DNA of 64,000 nucleotides from Microbulbifer agarilyticus (lineage in GTDB: Bacteria > Pseudomonadota > Gammaproteobacteria > Pseudomonadales > Cellvibrionaceae), in NCBI RefSeq assembly GCF_019800665.1, contig NZ_JAHVKO010000001.1, forward strand, positions 434,001 through 498,000, in the 5' to 3' direction. Every line of letters starts with the position of its first letter. Positions within the stretch are counted from its first letter, which is position 1. Made by a program: the position numbers and the translations under genes. The notes beneath the pieces are model-generated. The model saw only the letters and a list, made by a program, of their open reading frames with translations. It had not been told where the DNA came from and did no database searches. Shown one piece after another: positions 18,378-25,857 of this stretch.

Positions 18378-19115
18378 TCAGCCGATGCTGGCCACTTCTT
18401 CCGGGGTAAGCGGGCGGTATTCCCCTTCGGTCAACATCTCGTCCAATGCGATTTCACCGATGCTCTCGCGATGCAGCTCTAATACCCGATTCCCCAGCGC
18501 TGCAAACATACGTTTTACTTGGTGGTAGCGCCCCTCAGTAATGGTGATGCGCACCTCATTACGGTAAAGAATCTCGAGCTTGGCCGGCTTGGTGCGAGTC
18601 TTCTCGTTATTCAGCCAGATACCTTTGGCACACTTGTCTACCGCATCGTCAGCAATCGGTTCCGCCAAGTGTGCGTAGTAGGTCTTTGCACATTGGTGGC
18701 GGGGTGAGGCGATTCGGTGCGACCACTGGCCGTCATCGGTGATCAGCACCAGCCCAGTGGTATCGATATCCAGACGTCCGGCAATATGCAGCTTTTGCAA
18801 ATTTGGTTCGTCCAGCAGGTCCAGCACGATGGGGTGCTCCCCGTCTTTCGTCGCGCAGACGTAGCCCAGCGGTTTATTCAGCATAAAGTAGCGCGGGCCG
18901 GCCGCGCCGAGCGGCTCGCCGTCCAGGCAAAGCTCGTCAGCAACATCCACCTTACTGGCAGGGTTTGTCACCGTCTTTCCGTTGACGGTGATGCGTTCCT
19001 GACGTGCCGCTCTTTTTACTTCAGCCCGCGACAGGTCGGTGACCTGGCTGATCGCCTTGTCGAGACGCAGTGTCGCGGAGGTTTTCGAGGTGGATTTAGC
19101 CAATCTTCTTCTCAC
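18378..19115 (-). CDS. rsuA: 16S rRNA pseudouridine synthase (RsuA family)
   Basis: About 245 residues: an N-terminal S4-like RNA-binding domain ([21 protein letters not shown]) and an RsuA-type catalytic domain with [10 protein letters not shown], catalytic Asp116. RsuA makes pseudouridine 516 in 16S rRNA. The longest start is GTG 19115, which overlaps the folD 3' end by 20 bases; TTG 19103 after AGAAGAAG is a reasonable alternative. It lies between folD and rsmC in an apparent operon. Confidence 0.85.
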   Translation of the reverse strand: MRRRLAKSTSKTSATLRLDKAISQVTDLSRAEVKRAARQERITVNGKTVTNPASKVDVADELCLDGEPLGAAGPRYFMLNKPLGYVCATKDGEHPIVLDLLDEPNLQKLHIAGRLDIDTTGLVLITDDGQWSHRIASPRHQCAKTYYAHLAEPIADDAVDKCAKGIWLNNEKTRTKPAKLEILYRNEVRITITEGRYHQVKRMFAALGNRVLELHRESIGEIALDEMLTEGEYRPLTPEEVASIG

Positions 19116-19941
19116 CGGAATCGACAGATTGGTAAATCAGGGTGTTAATGGTCATGGGGCCAACACCGCCAGGAACTGGGGTGTAGGCGGATGCGCGCTC
19201 TACCAGCGGGCCCAGCTCAATATCGCCCACGCCACCGGGGTGATAGCCTGCGTCCACAACCACGGCGCCATCTTTGATCCACTCGGCCTTGATAAATTCT
19301 GGTCGGCCTACGGCGCCTACTACGATGTCAGCGCGGCGGATATGCTCTGCCAGATCTTGGGTCCTAGAGTGGCAGATGGTTACTGTCGCGTTAGCGTTCA
19401 GCAGCATGGCGGCCATTGGTTTGCCAAGGATGGGGCTACGGCCAACGACGACGGCATGCTTGCCTTCGAGTTCGATATTGTAGGCCTCCAGCAGGCGCAT
19501 GATGCCTTTCGGAGTGGCGCAGCCGTAAGCTTCCTCGCCCATCGCCATGCGGCCAAACCCGAGACAGGTCACGCCGTCTACATCTTTCTCCAAGGCAATG
19601 GCGTCAAAGCAGGCGCGCTCGTCAATCTGTTCTGGCACCGGATGCTGAAGAAGAATGCCATGGACGTTCGGGTTACTGTTGAGCTCTTCGATCTTGGCCA
19701 GCAGTTGCTCGGTGGTAGTAGAAGAGGGGAGCTCCACCTGCAGGGAGTCCATGCCTATACGGCGGCAGGCGTTGCCTTTCATCTTTACATAAGTCGCAGA
19801 AGCGGGATCGTCGCCCACCAGAATGGTGGCGAGGATCGGAGTCTGGCCGCCACTTTTCTCTTTCATGGCCGCGACACGGGCAGACAGTTCTTCTTCGGTT
19901 TTCTGGGCAAGGGCCTTGCCGTCCAGAACCAGTGCTGACAT
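19096..19941 (-). CDS. folD: bifunctional methylenetetrahydrofolate dehydrogenase/cyclohydrolase
   Basis: A 281-residue protein with the FolD catalytic helix motif [16 protein letters not shown] (active Lys), GILLQHPVP, and the C-terminal NADP-binding [15 protein letters not shown]. It interconverts 5,10-methylene-, methenyl- and 10-formyl-THF in one-carbon metabolism. It is full length and ends in DSGEKKIG. It is first in the minus-strand folD-rsuA-rsmC run. Confidence 0.96.
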   Translation of the reverse strand: MSALVLDGKALAQKTEEELSARVAAMKEKSGGQTPILATILVGDDPASATYVKMKGNACRRIGMDSLQVELPSSTTTEQLLAKIEELNSNPNVHGILLQHPVPEQIDERACFDAIALEKDVDGVTCLGFGRMAMGEEAYGCATPKGIMRLLEAYNIELEGKHAVVVGRSPILGKPMAAMLLNANATVTICHSRTQDLAEHIRRADIVVGAVGRPEFIKAEWIKDGAVVVDAGYHPGGVGDIELGPLVERASAYTPVPGGVGPMTINTLIYQSVDSGEKKIG

Positions 19942-20130
19942 AGATTTTTCTCAACCTGAGCAGAGAGCTCCGCCGGCACGAAGTGACGGGCTCGTGGGTG
20001 TAGGAGTTAGAAGCTTAATAAAGGGGCGGCATTTTCGCACAAGCCGCGAATATTTTCCCTATCTGGTCAGCTATTCGGCAACCAGTTTGATGAAAGGCTA
20101 AACTACTTTAAAAATAATGGCTTAGCGGCG

Positions 20131-20159
20131 TTGACACCCTCGAGGGGCGCAAGTAATAT
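20131..20159 (+). promoter_or_regulatory. sigma-70 promoter of the Pro-Arg-His tRNA cluster
   Basis: TTGACA (20131-20136) and TAATAT (20154-20159) are spaced 17 bases apart and followed by a GC-rich GCGCGC discriminator typical of stable-RNA promoters. It lies 40 bases before the mature tRNA-Pro. Confidence 0.85.
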
Positions 20160-20199
20160 GCGCGCACTCAAACGGGGGGGCAACTCCTCGGGACAGTAT

Positions 20200-20276
20200 C
20201 GGGGCATAGCGCAGTCTGGTAGCGCGCCTGCTTTGGGAGCAGGATGTCGGGGGTTCGAATCCCTCTGCCCCGACCA
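20200..20276 (+). tRNA. tRNA-Pro (anticodon TGG)
   Basis: A 77-base cloverleaf: acceptor CGGGGCA/TGCCCCG with encoded ACCA, anticodon stem CCTGC/GCAGG with loop TTTGGGA (TGG at 20234-20236), and T-loop GGTTCGAATCC. First of three tRNAs in the cluster. Confidence 0.97.
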
Positions 20277-20293
20277 ATTTTCCGGGTTTCTAT

Positions 20294-20370
20294 GCGCCCG
20301 TAGCTCAGCTGGATAGAGCATCCGCCTTCTAAGCGGATGGTCGCAGGTTCGAGTCCTGCCGGGCGTGCCA
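20294..20370 (+). tRNA. tRNA-Arg (anticodon TCT)
   Basis: A 77-base cloverleaf: acceptor GCGCCCG/CGGGCGT (terminal G.T pair), encoded CCA, anticodon stem TCCGC/GCGGA with loop CTTCTAA (TCT at 20328-20330), and T-arm GGTTCGAGTCC. It lies 17 bases after tRNA-Pro. Confidence 0.97.
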
Positions 20371-20504
20371 TTCCTACCAATGGCAGCGAACTCGGCAGAC
20401 TAGTGGTGGACCACAGCGAGCTTTTGGTCGCAGGACTATCCCGGCTCATTTGCACAGCAGATGGGCGAGACAGTGTTGCCACAAGACACTGATACTGCAT
20501 TATG

Positions 20505-20580
20505 GTGGCCGTAGCTCAGTTGGTAGAGCACAGGATTGTGGCTCCTGAGGTCGCGGGTTCGATCCCCGTCGGCCACCCCA
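20505..20580 (+). tRNA. tRNA-His (anticodon GTG)
   Basis: A 76-base cloverleaf: acceptor GTGGCCG/CGGCCAC, anticodon stem CAGGA/TCCTG with loop TTGTGGC, and encoded CCA. The base before it (G20504) can pair with discriminator C20577, the G-1:C73 pair that is the identity element of tRNA-His. Confidence 0.97.
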
Positions 20581-20602
20581 TATATTGACCATCAGGTCCC
20601 GA

Positions 20603-20630
20603 AACCCGGCTTTATGCCGGGTTTTTTGGT
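20603..20630 (+). terminator. intrinsic terminator of the tRNA cluster
   Basis: Eight-base arms AACCCGGC/GCCGGGTT with a TTTAT loop are followed by TTTTTGG. It lies 22 bases after tRNA-His. Confidence 0.9.
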
Positions 20631-20659
20631 TTTGGGGTCGGATTGTTCTAGCGCTCGCC

Positions 20660-20689
20660 TTTACCTGCACTGGGGCGATCTAGGATAAT
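20660..20689 (+). promoter_or_regulatory. candidate promoter of cysC
   Basis: TTTACC (20660-20665) and GATAAT (20684-20689) are separated by 18 bases and lie 67 bases before the cysC start, downstream of the tRNA terminator. Confidence 0.5.
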
Positions 20690-20755
20690 GCGCGCCAGTT
20701 TTGTGTTTCGGCAGAGGACCCGCCGAATTTAATCTTTGAAAGTTAGGGGAATAAA

Positions 20756-21379
20756 GTGACTGAAGTAGTCGAGCGTAAGGCAACCAACGTGCACTGGCAC
20801 GACGGCGAAGTAAACCGTGGCGACCGTGCAGCAATGCTGGGTCATAAAGGTGTGACTTTGTGGTTCACTGGCCTGTCTGGTTCCGGTAAAAGTACCGTTG
20901 CGGTTGCGGTGGAAAAGGCGCTGACTGCCCGTGGCGTGCTGAGCTACCGACTCGACGGCGACAATATTCGCCTGGGGATCAATTCTAACCTGGGCTTCTC
21001 TGCCGAAGACCGTCAGGAAAACATTCGCCGTGTCGGTGAAATTTCCAAGTTGTTCGCGGATACAGGTGTTGTGGTACTCAGCAGCTTTATTAGCCCCTAT
21101 GCGGAAGATCGCGCGATGGTGCGAAAAGTGCATGAAGAGGGCGACCTGCCATTCATGGAAGTCTTTATTGACTGCTCTCTGGAAGCGGCGGAAGAACGCG
21201 ATCCCAAAGGTCTGTACAAAAAGGCTCGCGCGGGTGAAATCCGCGGATTTACTGGAATTGATGATCCGTACGAAGCCCCGGAAAGCCCTGAGCTGCATTT
21301 GCGTACCGACCAGATGACTCTGGAAGATGAGGTTGAGGCGGTAATTAAGTCTCTGCAAGAGCGCGGTATTATCGTCTAA
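20756..21379 (+). CDS. cysC: adenylylsulfate kinase (APS kinase)
   Basis: A 207-residue kinase that phosphorylates APS to PAPS, the universal sulfate donor. The P-loop is GLSGSGKST, and the later [13 protein letters not shown] and [22 protein letters not shown] motifs are those of CysC. The start is GTG 20756 with AGGGGA seven bases upstream. It stands alone: no cysD/cysN (ATP sulfurylase) is nearby. PAPS is needed both for sulfate reduction and for sulfotransferases, three of which lie in the polysaccharide island beginning 6.5 kb downstream. A hairpin with a T-rich tail follows. Confidence 0.95.
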   Translation: MTEVVERKATNVHWHDGEVNRGDRAAMLGHKGVTLWFTGLSGSGKSTVAVAVEKALTARGVLSYRLDGDNIRLGINSNLGFSAEDRQENIRRVGEISKLFADTGVVVLSSFISPYAEDRAMVRKVHEEGDLPFMEVFIDCSLEAAEERDPKGLYKKARAGEIRGFTGIDDPYEAPESPELHLRTDQMTLEDEVEAVIKSLQERGIIV

Positions 21380-21689
21380 GGATGTGACGCTGTGGTGCAC
21401 GTTGCTGTGACGACACAGTCGTAGGGTAATGTGCCGCCATGCTGCTTCTCTGGGGTATAGCATTGCCGCTATACCTCGGAGTATAAATTTCTGTTTTTAT
21501 CCGCATTTTTGTACATTCCGTTTAATTCTTAAACGGTTGTTTTCTTCCAAATTTCTTCAAGTTAACTCGCCCGCCAACCGGCCAACGCTTTTCCCCGCGC
21601 CACATATACTGTTGCTGTGCCCGTAATATTTGCTGACAGTCGCTTCTGTCCATCGGTGCACTAGGAATACATGGCGTAGGGAGGCGCAT
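21380..21689. other. intergenic region between cysC and the DUF6351 gene
   Basis: 310 bases without a gene. It holds an 8-bp hairpin GGTATAGC/GCTATACC at 21454-21475, the terminator at 21518-21545, and the ribosome site GGGAGG for the next gene. I see no clear promoter. Confidence 0.5.
21518..21545 (+). terminator. likely terminator of cysC
   Basis: A perfect 8-base stem CCGTTTAA/TTAAACGG with a TTC loop is followed by TTGTTTTCTT. Confidence 0.6.
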
Positions 21690-24089
21690 ATGGCTTTGAG
21701 CGCAAGGAGTTTTTTCGCGCGACTTGGTGTCCGGCGGGTTGTGACGAGTGTTTTTGCCGCGTTTTTTTTGTTGCTCGGGTTGGGTGGCTGGTTTGCCTAT
21801 GAAAACTTGCCGCGGCTTCCTGGCGTGCCTAAGGCGCCCGTTGTCGGTGTGCCCGAAGGGGCGCTCGATCATCTGCCTCAGTCAGCCTATCTCGGTGACC
21901 ACCCTAGAAAAAGCGGGCGTCCGGCAGAATACTTTCCATTTCCCATTGCGATAGGCGAAAGTGGTCCGGTAGAAACACTTTTTTCCGGCCCTTCTACTTA
22001 TCCGTTTCTATGTGGGCAAAATAAACTCACCTACTTGCAGCCGCTTGTGGACAACCATGATGGTGAGGGTATTCCAATCTTTTCCCTTGATGATGAAGGG
22101 CAAAAGACAGATGAAGTAATTGGCTATAGTCGTGACTGTAGCCATGCCACTTCTGTTTCCTATTTTTATCGGAGTACCGTAGATGGTTTGTTCCATCGGC
22201 TAGAAAAAGCCAACGATGATATCGATAAGGTGACGGTAAATGGACGCACGACAGATTTTGTTGTGCGCTTGGAAACCGGCACCATTAATCGTTTCTTTTA
22301 TGCGATTGCCGTTTTGCGTGGAGAAGGTGAAACGGCGGATAAGCCGAATGGCAGCAACTGGAACAAGCGCCTGATTTATCAGTTTCGGGGTGGGGTAGGT
22401 GTAGGGCGCCGCCAGGGAAATATGGGGCGGAGTGCAACTGTCGAGCGTCGTGAGGATCAGCTGGCCCGCGGTTATGCAATTGTTTATTCGACCGCTAATC
22501 AGACCAGTAATCACTACAATATCTGGCTAGCCGAAGATACGGCGCGGCGGTTAAAGAAGCAGTTTATTTCGCTCTACGGTGAGCCACTTTATACCGTTGG
22601 TGTTGGTGGCTCGGGTGGAGCAATTCAGCAATACCTTATTGCCCAGAATGCACCGGGCGTGCTGGATGCCGCAATACCGCTCTACTCCTATCCAGATATG
22701 GTAAGCCAGACCATTTATGTATTTGACTGTGAACCATTGGAATATTACTTCGATGTAGTCGTTGCGGAAAATTCGCGATGGAAGAACGTAGCAGAACGCG
22801 AGTCGATTATCGGGCTTGCAACTAAAGCGGATTTTGAGCATCGCTTCAAGATTTTGGAAGATGCAGTAGCCATTTTTGACCCCCGTTATCGTGGTGTCGC
22901 CAACGGCACTTCTGAGTGTGTGCAGGGTTGGCGAGGGCTGGTGCCCCTGGTTAATAACCCGAATTTCATTCACTTTAAGGCCAGCTATGCCGACGAGGTT
23001 GCCGACAAAACCCATTGGACGCACTGGGAAGACTTGCGGGATTTTTATGGGGCTGGGCACGATGGTTACGCGAACAGCGCATGGGATAACCAAGGGGTAC
23101 AGTATGGTCTTGAGGCGCTAAAGAGAGGAAAGCTCAGCATTGATGAGTTCCTCCATCTGAACGCGACGATCGGAGGGTGGAAAGCACCCTTAGAGCAGGG
23201 TGGAGAGAAGCTCTGGTTTATGAATGGTGATCTGTTCCCAGTGGACCTGTCTGTCTGGAGTGAGCACAACATGAATTTAGGGAGCCTGGATAACCCGGCG
23301 CCTAGAAGTGTTGCCAGTATGGATGCCATCGAGGGTATTTATCGCTCGGGACACGTGTTCCTTGGCGATGTCGAAATTCCGATTGTTGATCTGCGTCATT
23401 ATCTGGAAGGCGAATTAGACATGCATCATAGTCTGGCTTCTTTTTCCAGTCGTGAGCGTATTCGGCGGGCGCGGGGACACGCAGATAACCAGTTGATCTG
23501 GATGAGCCACAAGAAGTATGACCCGGTTGATGAGGCTCTGGATATTATCGATCACTGGATCCAGAAAATTGCTGAAAACCCCGAGCGTGGTGTTGCCGGT
23601 AATAAACCCGTCGAGGCCACCGATCGTTGTTTTGACAAGGATGGCAATGTGCTGGCTGCAGGTTCGGATGTATGGGACGGTGCGTGGAATCACAAGGCTA
23701 ATGGAGCCTGTATGCAACTCTACCCGATTTACAGTACGTCGCGGATGATGGCCGGTGCACCGATTACTGGTGATGTGTTCAAGTGCGCTTTGCAGCCGCT
23801 AGAGCGTGCCGTTGCCAAAGAGATCTATGGTCAAGCAACGGACGAGGTCGTTGAACGTATTGACGACATGCGACGGATTTTCCCGGACGGTGTATGCAAC
23901 TACAATCTCGGTGATATTGCGCGCCCAAGCGGACCGCTATTTCCACAGGAAGGTGATGTGATGATTGCCGGCCAGTCGGTCGAGTCAGATTATCGATTGG
24001 TTCCTGCGCAAATTGCACAGGATTCCGAGCCTGAGGAAGAGGTCGTTCCCACGCCTGTGTCGGTAGAATCACCAGTGTCGGAGGAGTAG
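21690..24089 (+). CDS. large exported DUF6351 family protein, alpha/beta-hydrolase-like
   Basis: 799 residues. The N-terminus is basic with a hydrophobic segment (about 17-36), a signal anchor or signal peptide, so the bulk is periplasmic or secreted. A nucleophile-elbow-like GVGGSGGAIQQYL near residue 305, preceded by a strand and followed by AAIPLYSYPD, resembles tannase/feruloyl-esterase and DUF6351 proteins. There are several cysteines in the mature part, consistent with disulfides. The C-terminus is an acidic Pro/Glu/Val tail. ATG 21690 has GGGAGGCG upstream. Substrate is unknown; esterase activity is inference. It stands alone between cysC and a tRNA cluster. Confidence 0.7.
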   Translation: MALSARSFFARLGVRRVVTSVFAAFFLLLGLGGWFAYENLPRLPGVPKAPVVGVPEGALDHLPQSAYLGDHPRKSGRPAEYFPFPIAIGESGPVETLFSGPSTYPFLCGQNKLTYLQPLVDNHDGEGIPIFSLDDEGQKTDEVIGYSRDCSHATSVSYFYRSTVDGLFHRLEKANDDIDKVTVNGRTTDFVVRLETGTINRFFYAIAVLRGEGETADKPNGSNWNKRLIYQFRGGVGVGRRQGNMGRSATVERREDQLARGYAIVYSTANQTSNHYNIWLAEDTARRLKKQFISLYGEPLYTVGVGGSGGAIQQYLIAQNAPGVLDAAIPLYSYPDMVSQTIYVFDCEPLEYYFDVVVAENSRWKNVAERESIIGLATKADFEHRFKILEDAVAIFDPRYRGVANGTSECVQGWRGLVPLVNNPNFIHFKASYADEVADKTHWTHWEDLRDFYGAGHDGYANSAWDNQGVQYGLEALKRGKLSIDEFLHLNATIGGWKAPLEQGGEKLWFMNGDLFPVDLSVWSEHNMNLGSLDNPAPRSVASMDAIEGIYRSGHVFLGDVEIPIVDLRHYLEGELDMHHSLASFSSRERIRRARGHADNQLIWMSHKKYDPVDEALDIIDHWIQKIAENPERGVAGNKPVEATDRCFDKDGNVLAAGSDVWDGAWNHKANGACMQLYPIYSTSRMMAGAPITGDVFKCALQPLERAVAKEIYGQATDEVVERIDDMRRIFPDGVCNYNLGDIARPSGPLFPQEGDVMIAGQSVESDYRLVPAQIAQDSEPEEEVVPTPVSVESPVSEE

Positions 24090-24155
24090 GTTAAGCGTAA
24101 CTTCTGGTGAATAAATAGGCGCTGAAAGTTTTTAAAATTTTTGGCGTCTTTTTTG

Positions 24156-24183
24156 TTGACACGAAACTCCAGTCCGGTAAGAT
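24156..24183 (+). promoter_or_regulatory. sigma-70 promoter of the Val-Asp tRNA pair
   Basis: TTGACA (24156-24161), a 16-base spacer, then TAAGAT (24178-24183), followed by a GCGCC discriminator. It lies 65 bases before tRNA-Val. Confidence 0.75.
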
Positions 24184-24248
24184 GCGCCTCGCTCTCGGGG
24201 GATAACCCCAGAGCAAAACGGAAACCTTCGATAAGAAGTTACCGAATT

Positions 24249-24324
24249 GGGTGGTTAGCTCAGTTGGTAGAGCGGCGCCCTTACAAGGCGTAGGTCACAG
24301 GTTCGACCCCTGTACCACCCACCA
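24249..24324 (+). tRNA. tRNA-Val (anticodon TAC)
   Basis: A 76-base cloverleaf: acceptor GGGTGGT/ACCACCC with encoded ACCA, anticodon loop CTTACAA (TAC at 24282-24284), and T-arm AGGTTCGACCCCT. Confidence 0.97.
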
Positions 24325-24350
24325 CTTCTCGAGAAGAAGTGCGCTACCGA

Positions 24351-24427
24351 GGACCGGTAGTTCAGTTGGTTAGAATGCCGGCCTGTCACGCCGGAGGTCG
24401 CGGGTTCGAGTCCCGTCCGGTCCGCCA
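24351..24427 (+). tRNA. tRNA-Asp (anticodon GTC)
   Basis: A 77-base cloverleaf: acceptor GGACCGG/CCGGTCC, discriminator G, encoded CCA, anticodon loop CTGTCAC, and T-arm GGGTTCGAGTCCC. A 15-base piece of its 3' end is repeated at 24580-24594. Confidence 0.97.
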
Positions 24428-24477
24428 GATACAAAAAAGGCCCTGTTCGAAAGAACAGGGCCTTTTTTGTATCTGGC
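24424..24477. terminator. long perfect hairpin terminator after tRNA-Asp
   Basis: A 25-base perfect inverted repeat (24424-24448 and 24453-24477) has a GAAA tetraloop. Its GC-rich core GGCCCTGTTC is flanked by A6 on one side and T6 on the other, so it can terminate transcription in both directions. The left arm begins inside the encoded GCCA end of tRNA-Asp. Confidence 0.9.
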
Positions 24478-24507
24478 AAATCGTCGTGCAAGAACCCTCG
24501 TTCGACC

Positions 24508-24524
24508 AAATCGCGCAGCGATTT
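24508..24524. repeat. small palindrome in the tRNA-Asp to xre gap
   Basis: AAATCGC-GCA-GCGATTT is a perfect 7-bp inverted repeat. It lies in a GC-rich stretch (24478-24600) without genes that resembles REP-like intergenic sequence. Role unknown. Confidence 0.4.
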
Positions 24525-24579
24525 AGGACGCCAGAGCGCAGCGGCGGCGCCCGAAGGATGAGCGGCGCAGCCGCGAATC

Positions 24580-24594
24580 AGTCCCGTCCGGTCC
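24580..24594 (+). repeat. partial duplication of the tRNA-Asp 3' end
   Basis: AGTCCCGTCCGGTCC is identical to 15 bases of the tRNA-Asp T-arm and acceptor (about 24409-24423). Repeats of a tRNA 3' end are the usual scar of integrase-mediated insertion (att site). No integrase gene is in the window. Confidence 0.55.
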
Positions 24595-24643
24595 CGACGC
24601 CGGCACATCGCAGTTTTCGAGCCCCAGGCCCCTCTGGCTTTTC

Positions 24644-24673
24644 TATAATTTGCAAATTGTCCATTTTGCAAAT
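24644..24673 (+). promoter_or_regulatory. -10 element and repeated operator-like palindromes before xre
   Basis: TATAAT (24644-24649) overlaps the palindrome ATTTGCAAAT (24648-24657). A second near-identical copy, TTTTGCAAAT, is at 24664-24673, with 16 bases centre to centre. Paired palindromes over a promoter fit autorepression by the Xre antitoxin. Inference from position. Confidence 0.5.
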
Positions 24674-24715
24674 ATATTTGGGTCAAATGTCCTCTATTCC
24701 AAACGAGGAGGCAAA

Positions 24716-25078
24716 ATGGCCAATCCAGCCCACACCCCGCAGCCCAAGGAAGACCAGGTCCTCCTCGAGGCCACCCTCAACACCGCCAATCATCTGGGCC
24801 TGAAAAAGAAAGAGCTCAGCGAAATCATCCACCTGGATGACCGCACTCTGCGTCGCCGCAGTGGCCTCGCGCCCAATAGCGCCGAGGGCCAGCTCGCCCT
24901 GCTACTGGTAAGAGCCTACCGCTCCGCCTTCGTACTCATGGGCGGGGAAGAGGCCGCCAAAACTTGGTTCGCGACCGCCAACCGCGCCCTGAACGGGGTC
25001 CCCAAAGAGCTTGCCCACCGTATTGACGGGCTGGTGCGCATCGTCACTTACCTCGACGCCATGCGGGGCAAGGTGTGA
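24716..25078 (+). CDS. Xre/MbcA/ParS-type antitoxin (DUF2384-like)
   Basis: 120 residues. The N-terminal half holds a helix-turn-helix-like block (NHLGLKKKELSEIIHLDDRTLRRR); the C-terminal half (LLVRAYRSAFVLMGGEEAAKTWFATANRALNGVP) is the toxin-binding DUF2384 domain with the characteristic W-F and NxAL-x-G-x-P pattern. Such proteins neutralise RES toxins and repress their own operon. The ribosome site GAGGAGG precedes the ATG. The 3' end overlaps the RES gene by 4 bases. The call is supported by the adjacent RES gene. Confidence 0.88.
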   Translation: MANPAHTPQPKEDQVLLEATLNTANHLGLKKKELSEIIHLDDRTLRRRSGLAPNSAEGQLALLLVRAYRSAFVLMGGEEAAKTWFATANRALNGVPKELAHRIDGLVRIVTYLDAMRGKV

Positions 25079-25857
25079 TCGACCTGCGCGATAAAATTCG
25101 CGCAACCTCCTCGCGCCTGATCGGCCGCCTGTACCGCATTATTGAATCGCAAGAAGAGGTCGCTACCCGTAGCCTGGTGGACAGCCTACAAAAACAGGGA
25201 GTGCTGGAAAACCTGCTGGAGCAGAGCAAGCCAGCGCGCCTGCCCGGGAGCGAAGACCTCCATTATCTTCTGGCCACACCGTTCCGTTATCCACCGCTGC
25301 TCTGGGGGTCCCGCTTTGGTCGCACGGCGGAGAGCGGTATTTTCTATGGCAGCAAAACCATCGCCACCGTACTTTCCGAGGCGGCCTACTATCGCCTGCT
25401 GTTTCTCAATGACATGGAAGTAGCACCGGCACGGGCAGTCACCAGCTACCACCAGGTTTTCTCTGCCAAATACTGCGCCGAACCTGGTGTGCGGTTGCAA
25501 AGCGAGCCCTGGCGATCCTATTGGTCTCAGCTCACCCACCCATCCGAATACGCATTTTGCCAGCAACTGGGCACCCAGTTGCGAGAGTGTGGTGTTCGTG
25601 GGGTAGAGTCTCCATCCGCCCGGGCGTTGTGTGCCGGTCTCTCGGAGCTGCCGGTAAATGGAGGGGAGGGCACCAATGTGGCGTTGTTTGAGCCCGAAGC
25701 ACTTCTCCGCAGGCCTCTGACCATCGAGGCCGAGGTCACCGCCGAATCCAGTTCAGACAGCGTTTCCTTTCTGGTGAAGTCCGGCAGTGTCGTGGATACT
25801 GTCAGTTTCCCAAGAGCTGTTTTCCTGTCCTCCGGCGAACTTCCGCTTCCCGCATGA
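25075..25857 (+). CDS. RES-domain toxin (NAD+-degrading family)
   Basis: 260 residues starting with GTG 25075, overlapping the antitoxin stop (GTGA). The RES fold is marked by the first conserved Arg in RLYRI (about residue 20), GIFYGSKTIATVLSEAAYYR with the catalytic-type Glu, and a late Ser-containing strand. Characterised RES toxins (MbcT, Res) consume NAD+. The gene overlaps the downstream PLP-enzyme gene by 4 bases, so three genes appear coupled. This protein is longer than minimal RES toxins (150-230 residues). Confidence 0.85.
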   Translation: MIDLRDKIRATSSRLIGRLYRIIESQEEVATRSLVDSLQKQGVLENLLEQSKPARLPGSEDLHYLLATPFRYPPLLWGSRFGRTAESGIFYGSKTIATVLSEAAYYRLLFLNDMEVAPARAVTSYHQVFSAKYCAEPGVRLQSEPWRSYWSQLTHPSEYAFCQQLGTQLRECGVRGVESPSARALCAGLSELPVNGGEGTNVALFEPEALLRRPLTIEAEVTAESSSDSVSFLVKSGSVVDTVSFPRAVFLSSGELPLPA

